A program made the translations under genes and the position numbers. The notes below the pieces were generated by a model that did not search any database, was not told the DNA's origin, and saw only the letters and a list, made by a program, of their open reading frames with translations. A stretch of DNA of 26,916 nt from JBHGXV01 sp041920505 (GTDB taxonomy: Bacteria; Bacillota; Bacilli; Brevibacillales; Brevibacillaceae): contig JBHGXV010000061.1 of assembly GCA_041920505.1 (NCBI GenBank), positions 1 through 26,916 of the forward strand. The letters are read 5' to 3'. Positions 22,961 to 26,916 of the stretch are shown in pieces (the stretch's first letter is position 1; every line of letters begins with the position of its first letter).

Positions 22961-23392
22961 CTAATCTCCGACAATTTGTTTCCAGCGCTCCCGCCATAAG
23001 ATCCCTTCGAGAATCCAGTCTTCCACCTGTTGCAGCTTCTCTTCCTCGATTCCGAGCAGGCGGCCGATCCGGCGGATTTCCCTTTGCTCCGCCGCCGTCA
23101 GCTTGCGGTCGATCAGTGCGATCTGGTACAACTTACGCAACAACGAAAGCTTTTGCACCCGGGACAGGTCGGCCATGTCGGCAATGATCGTCTCCGGCTG
23201 CTTCGGTTCGTCCACATCGTCCATCAGGATTTGACGTTCACGCAACGAGAAATGCTCGCTGTCCACCAGTTGGTAAATGCGGGCGAGCTCTTTTTCCCCC
23301 ATGTACCCGTCCGCGTGACCGACGCAAATCATCAGGCGGATGGAAGCAAACATCAATTGTCGGTCTTGGTCTGTTGTCATCGGCATCTTCAT
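22961..23392 (-). CDS. TerB-like protein
   Basis: 143 aa; GAAGGAGAGG just before ATG. All-helical, with the TerB pattern: VGHADGYMGEKELARIYQLV (24-43), then a later ALIDRKLTAAEQREIRRIGRLLGI (92-115), each an acidic, EF-hand-like metal-associated helix pair. TerB domains belong to tellurite/stress gene clusters and bind divalent metals in some proteins. Soluble, no signal peptide. It lies upstream of a subtilase gene and could be its operon partner; I can only state the arrangement. Confidence 0.75.
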   Translation of the reverse strand: MKMPMTTDQDRQLMFASIRLMICVGHADGYMGEKELARIYQLVDSEHFSLRERQILMDDVDEPKQPETIIADMADLSRVQKLSLLRKLYQIALIDRKLTAAEQREIRRIGRLLGIEEEKLQQVEDWILEGILWRERWKQIVGD

Positions 23393-23430
23393 CCCTCTCC
23401 TTCGGTCAGCGGACCAAATATACGTAATTC

Positions 23431-23461
23431 ATTATACGATACAAAAAGAAAGCGGTTGCAA
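23431..23461 (-). promoter_or_regulatory. promoter of the TerB-like gene
   Basis: TTGCAA (23461-23456) and perfect TATAAT (23436-23431), 19 bp apart, about 39 nt before the ATG. Confidence 0.55.
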
Positions 23462-23523
23462 GAACTTTCTTAAGGTTATGTGTCGAAAATTCTGGGAAAC
23501 GTTGCGTTAACCCGACACAAGGC

Positions 23524-23552
23524 AAAAAGCAGGCGCCTCTATCGGCGCCTGC
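23524..23552 (-). terminator. intrinsic terminator of the second CNNM gene
   Basis: GCAGGCGCC pairs with GGCGCCTGC (loop GATAGA), followed by TTTTT on the minus strand, just after the stop at 23562. Confidence 0.9.
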
Positions 23553-23561
23553 GCCAACACC

Positions 23562-24881
23562 CTATCGCTCGTTTTGCGATCGCGCCAACTGTTTCGCCGT
23601 CACCCGCGTAATCCGGTAGTGATCCACCTCGGTGACGCGAAATTCATAGCCCCCCGCCTGAACCGTGTCTCCCGCCTTGGGGGGATGATCGACCTGCATG
23701 TAAATCCAGCCGGCCAGCGTGTCCACTTCGTCGTCGTCGAGCGACAGCCCCAGGCGCTCGTTTACGACCTCCAGCAGCACCCGGCCGTCAAACGAATAGA
23801 CGTCGTCTTTTTCCTCCACTTCCGGACGTTCGTCGTCAAATTCATCCTGGATGTCGCCGACGATCTCTTCCATGATGTCTTCCACGGTGACCAACCCGGC
23901 CGTGCCGCCGTATTCGTCGATCAGGATGGCCATCTGGCTGCGCTGTTTCTGCAGCATGGTCAAGAGCCTGCTGATCGAGATTGTCTCCGGCACGGTCAGG
24001 ATCGGCCTCATCATCGTCTCCAGACTGCCCGGCGAACCTTGCAACACGCTGGTGAGCAAGTCTTTGATGTGCAGGCTGCCGACGACGTGATCCTTGTCGC
24101 CGTCCACCACCGGATAGCGCGTGAACCGGCCATTTTTCACCATCTCCACGCTCTGTTCGAACGGATCGCGCAGATTGAGCACCACCATGTCGGTGCGCGG
24201 CACCATGATCTCTCGGGCAGTCGTCTCGGAAAAGTCAAAAATGTTGTCGACCAGCATCAGTTCCGTCTGATCGATCAGGCCGCTCTTGTGACTCTCGTTG
24301 ACGAGAATGCGAATCTCCTCCTCCGTATGGGCGTTCTGGGACGGTGTCGGCTGCAACCCGAACCCCTTCAGAAATTTGCTCGCCGACCAGTTCAAAAACA
24401 CGATAAACGGGTACATCAGCTTGTAAAACAACTGGATGGGCCGCGCCACCCGAAGCGAAATCCATTCCGACCGCTGAATGGCCAGCGACTTCGGGGCGAG
24501 CTCCCCCAGCACGATATGCAGAAACGTAATAAAGGAAAAGGCGACGACAAACGAAATCGATTCCCGCCACGGTTCCTGGATACCCAGGTAGGTAAACAGC
24601 GGGAACAGAAGGTGGCCGACCGCCGGTTCTCCCAACCAGCCCAATCCGAGCGAGGCCAGCGTAATCCCGAGCTGGGTGGCGGACAAATACGCGTCCAGGT
24701 TGCGGATCAGCTTGTCCACGTGCCGCGCGCGCCGGTTGCCTTCGGCGATCAGTTGGGTAATTCGAGATTCCCGCACCTTGACGACGGCAAACTCGGTGGC
24801 GACGAAAAACCCGTTCAAAAACACGAGGAAAAAGACCAGCAACAGATTGACCAGATGGTTGAGCACGGTACCGGTCGTCAA
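23562..24881 (-). CDS. CNNM/CorC-type membrane protein, paralogue of the one at 5715
   Basis: 439 aa from TTG at 24881, with AAAGGAGG 7 nt upstream; the 476-aa frame adds an unrelated basic N-terminus. Domain order is the same as at 5715: NGFFVATEFAVVKVRESRI in the CNNM membrane part, CBS pair with SQMAILIDEYGGTAGLVTVED, and C-terminal CorC domain. The two proteins are clearly related across their length, especially in LVNESHKSG and EIVGDIQDEFD. Its leader is ordinary: a standard ribosome site, no long structured RNA. Probable divalent-cation efflux or sensing at the membrane. Divergent from the XPB helicase gene. Confidence 0.88.
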   Translation of the reverse strand: MTTGTVLNHLVNLLLVFFLVFLNGFFVATEFAVVKVRESRITQLIAEGNRRARHVDKLIRNLDAYLSATQLGITLASLGLGWLGEPAVGHLLFPLFTYLGIQEPWRESISFVVAFSFITFLHIVLGELAPKSLAIQRSEWISLRVARPIQLFYKLMYPFIVFLNWSASKFLKGFGLQPTPSQNAHTEEEIRILVNESHKSGLIDQTELMLVDNIFDFSETTAREIMVPRTDMVVLNLRDPFEQSVEMVKNGRFTRYPVVDGDKDHVVGSLHIKDLLTSVLQGSPGSLETMMRPILTVPETISISRLLTMLQKQRSQMAILIDEYGGTAGLVTVEDIMEEIVGDIQDEFDDERPEVEEKDDVYSFDGRVLLEVVNERLGLSLDDDEVDTLAGWIYMQVDHPPKAGDTVQAGGYEFRVTEVDHYRITRVTAKQLARSQNER

Positions 24882-25086
24882 TTTACGGCCTCCTTTCCCG
24901 ATTCTCCTGTTTAGTGTAACCCGTGACATCCGCGCCATACCATGACAGACGGCAAGCAGACTGTCTGGTTGTACCCCAGGTCGCGCCGCCATCCAAAAAG
25001 GGCCGATTTCTGGCGGGTGCCGCTTTTCCTTTTCCTGGTGAAATGTGATACGATGGGGATATGACTTTGCATGAGGTGAACGAGCG

Positions 25087-26760
25087 TTGAGTTACCAACC
25101 GCATCTGCCGGTGATTGTCCAAAGTGACCGCACGATTCTCCTGGAGGCGCAAAACCCGCTGTACGCCGAAGCCCGTGATGCGTTGGCCGGGTTTGCCGAA
25201 CTGGTAAAAAGCCCGGAGTACATCCACACCTACCGGATCACCCCGCTTTCGCTGTGGAACGCGGCGGCGGTCGGGATGACAGCCGACCAGGTGCTGTCCG
25301 CCCTGACCCGGTACAGCAAGTACGGGATTCCGCCGACGATTGCCGGGGAAATCCGCGACGCGTTTACCCGCTACGGCCTGATCCGGCTGGAGCGGCACGG
25401 CGAGAAGATCGTCATCACGAGCGACGATCCGCTCTTGTTGCGCGAACTGTTGAGCTATCCCTCGCTCGCCACGTATCTGGACACCCCGGACAACGGCCGG
25501 TACACGCTCAAACCGTTCGCGCGCGGCCTGATCAAACAGGAACTGATCCGGCTGGGCTACCCCGTGCAGGATATGGCCGGGTACGCCGAAGGGGAAGCGT
25601 GCCCCGTCTCGCTTCGCAAAGAGACGAGAAGCGGGCGGCCGTTTCGCCTACGCGAGTACCAGGAGGCGGCGATCGACGCCTTTTACGCCGACGGATCGGT
25701 CTACGGCGGCAACGGCGTGCTGGTGCTGCCCTGCGGGGCCGGCAAGACGATCATCGGCATCGGGACGATCTGCAAACTGCAGACGGCGACGCTGATCGTG
25801 ACCAGCAATACCACCTCCGTTCGGCAGTGGATCGCCGAGTTGACGGACAAAACCGACATCGACCCCTCGCTTGTCGGCGAGTACACTGGCGACGCCAAGG
25901 AAGTGAAGCCGATTACGGTGGCCACCTATCAAATCCTGACCCACCGGGCGAACGCGGACGAGGATTTTCCGCACATGCGGCTGTTTGGCGAACGAAACTG
26001 GGGATTGATCGTCTACGATGAAGTGCATCTGTTGCCCGCACCGGTTTTTCGGATGACGGCGGGCATCCAGGCCAAGCGGCGGCTCGGTTTGACCGCAACG
26101 CTGGTGCGCGAGGACGGCCGCGAGGAAGACGTGTTTTCCCTGGTCGGGCCGAAACGGTTCGACCTGCCGTGGAAGCAACTGGAGGACCATGGATGGATCG
26201 CCTCCGCCCGCTGCACAGAAGTGCGTCTGCCCATCCCGCCGCTGTTGCGCGAGTCGTACGCCTGTGCTGCGCCGCGCGACAAGCACCGGATCGCCGCAGA
26301 AAACCCCCGCAAGCTGGACGTTCTGCACAAACTGCTTAAGCGGCACCGGGACGACCGCGTGCTGATCATCGGACAGTACGTGCGACAACTGGAAGCGGTG
26401 GCCCGCGAACTTCAGGCGCCGCTGATTACCGGAAAAGTGGCGGAATCAAGGCGCGAACAGCTCTACCGCCAGTTCAAGACAGGGGAAATCAAGCGGCTGG
26501 TCGTCTCGAAGGTGGCCAATTTTGCCCTCGACTTGCCGGACGCCAACGTGGCCGTCCAGATTTCCGGCACGTTCGGTTCCCGCCAGGAAGAGGCGCAACG
26601 GCTCGGCCGCATCCTCCGCCCGAAACCGGACGACAACACCGCGTACTTTTATACATTGGTGACGCGCGATTCGCGCGAACAAGATTTTGCCATGCACCGC
26701 CAACTGTTTCTGGTGGAGCATGGCTACCGGTACGAGGTCGTGGACGAGAGCGAACTGTGA
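25087..26760 (+). CDS. XPB-type superfamily 2 DNA helicase
   Basis: 557 aa from TTG at 25087, with GAGGTGA 7 nt upstream. The N-terminal 180 residues match the damage-recognition and accessory part of bacterial XPB. The helicase core has Walker A PCGAGKT (215-221), DEVH (311-314), TATL (336-339) and, directly after, the RED motif (341-343), which is diagnostic of XPB. Motif VI reads QRLGRILRP. In eukaryotes XPB opens DNA for repair and transcription; bacterial forms unwind 3' to 5', often next to a Bax1-type nuclease, though I see none here. An extended -10 (TG-A-TACGAT) lies about 30 nt upstream. Confidence 0.93.
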   Translation: MSYQPHLPVIVQSDRTILLEAQNPLYAEARDALAGFAELVKSPEYIHTYRITPLSLWNAAAVGMTADQVLSALTRYSKYGIPPTIAGEIRDAFTRYGLIRLERHGEKIVITSDDPLLLRELLSYPSLATYLDTPDNGRYTLKPFARGLIKQELIRLGYPVQDMAGYAEGEACPVSLRKETRSGRPFRLREYQEAAIDAFYADGSVYGGNGVLVLPCGAGKTIIGIGTICKLQTATLIVTSNTTSVRQWIAELTDKTDIDPSLVGEYTGDAKEVKPITVATYQILTHRANADEDFPHMRLFGERNWGLIVYDEVHLLPAPVFRMTAGIQAKRRLGLTATLVREDGREEDVFSLVGPKRFDLPWKQLEDHGWIASARCTEVRLPIPPLLRESYACAAPRDKHRIAAENPRKLDVLHKLLKRHRDDRVLIIGQYVRQLEAVARELQAPLITGKVAESRREQLYRQFKTGEIKRLVVSKVANFALDLPDANVAVQISGTFGSRQEEAQRLGRILRPKPDDNTAYFYTLVTRDSREQDFAMHRQLFLVEHGYRYEVVDESEL

Positions 26761-26783
26761 CTCTCGCCCATTTTTCCCTCGGC

Positions 26784-26810
26784 TGAAACGCCGGACTTTT
26801 TCGGCTCGTC
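26784..26810 (+). promoter_or_regulatory. sigma-M-like ECF promoter of the sigma factor gene
   Basis: TGAAAC (26784-26789) and CGTC (26807-26810), 17 bp apart, match the B. subtilis sigma-M consensus (TGAAAC, 16-17 bp, CGTC). ECF sigma genes are often autoregulated from such promoters. Confidence 0.6.
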
Positions 26811-26838
26811 ATATTTTTGAAGGGAGGCCGAAAGATCC

Positions 26839-26916
26839 ATGCAAACGGACCATGATATCATCCAGCGGATCTTGCAAGGCGACGTGGAAGCGTATCGCGA
26901 CCTGATCTAGCGATAT
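26839..26916 (+). pseudogene. ECF sigma factor gene start, interrupted by TAG at codon 24, cut by window end
   Basis: ATG at 26839 is preceded by AAGGGAGG about 12 nt upstream. The peptide begins MQTDHDIIQRILQGDVEAYRDLI, matching sigma region 2.1 of ECF factors, where the next residues are usually E-R-Y. Here the codons are TAG-CGA-TAT (stop, Arg, Tyr), so a GAG-to-TAG change at 26908 appears to truncate it at codon 24. The window ends at 26916, so I cannot see whether the frame stays open further on. It may be a real null allele, a strain mutation or a sequencing error. A downstream anti-sigma gene would be expected if the locus is intact. Confidence 0.6.

Noticed and set aside
21022..22999. 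Long plus-strand frames opposite surE and the subtilase
   Set aside because: Shadows; the minus-strand frames carry complete catalytic motifs and ribosome sites.
1..26916. CRISPR array, insertion sequence, prophage or toxin-antitoxin pair
   Set aside because: No regularly spaced repeats, no transposase or integrase motifs, no terminal inverted repeats with target duplications, and no paired small toxin/antitoxin genes were seen.

Overview
The window reads as a GC-rich, low-GC-lineage Gram-positive (Bacillota) chromosome, most likely a Brevibacillus/Paenibacillus-type bacterium. The reasons are strong purine-rich Shine-Dalgarno sequences, sigma-A promoters, many intrinsic terminators, frequent TTG/GTG starts, and orthologues of Bacillus subtilis genes (yutG, yjcG, yjcH, yjcD, fabI, yugN-like). 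I see no phage, transposon, CRISPR array or resistance cassette. It looks like core and lineage-specific chromosome.

Layout. 1-2700: the 5' end of a minus-strand tRNA with its promoter, phosphatidylglycerophosphatase A, a YjcH-type esterase, a one-pass membrane peptide, and the YjcG 2H-phosphoesterase-like protein. 2700-5264: 4-oxalocrotonate-tautomerase-like enzyme, PHP phosphoesterase, YugN-like protein, MBL-fold hydrolase. 5382-7123: a strong promoter, a roughly 300-nt structured leader, and a CNNM/CorC-type membrane protein. 7190-11772: YjcD (UvrD-type helicase with an N-terminal zinc-finger-like region), fabI, a 58-aa protein, and a ZIP metal transporter. 12010-14552: a MerR-like coiled-coil protein, a TerC-family protein under a yybP-ykoY (manganese) riboswitch, and a divergent conserved hypothetical gene. 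14600-17852: a MocR regulator followed by azlC and azlD, then a CheW-like gene. 17851-24881: a long minus-strand run (CNNM paralogue, TerB-like, cytoplasmic-type subtilase, SurE, three unknown proteins, ThpR). 25087-26916: an XPB-type helicase and the start of an ECF sigma factor gene with a premature TAG.

Themes. Metal homeostasis recurs: two CNNM paralogues, ZIP, TerC with its Mn riboswitch, and TerB. Nucleic-acid and nucleotide handling also recurs: YjcD, XPB, PHP, SurE, ThpR, YjcG. fabI, yjcD, yjcG and yjcH also lie near each other in B. subtilis, so part of this window is an ancestral neighbourhood with insertions.

The best candidates for something new are: the leader of the first CNNM gene, which has two mutually exclusive hairpins controlling its ribosome binding site; the YjcG protein, which has lost one of its two catalytic HxTx motifs; and the ECF sigma gene, which has a sigma-M-like promoter but a stop at codon 24. 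All assignments are from reading the sequence only; no database search was run.
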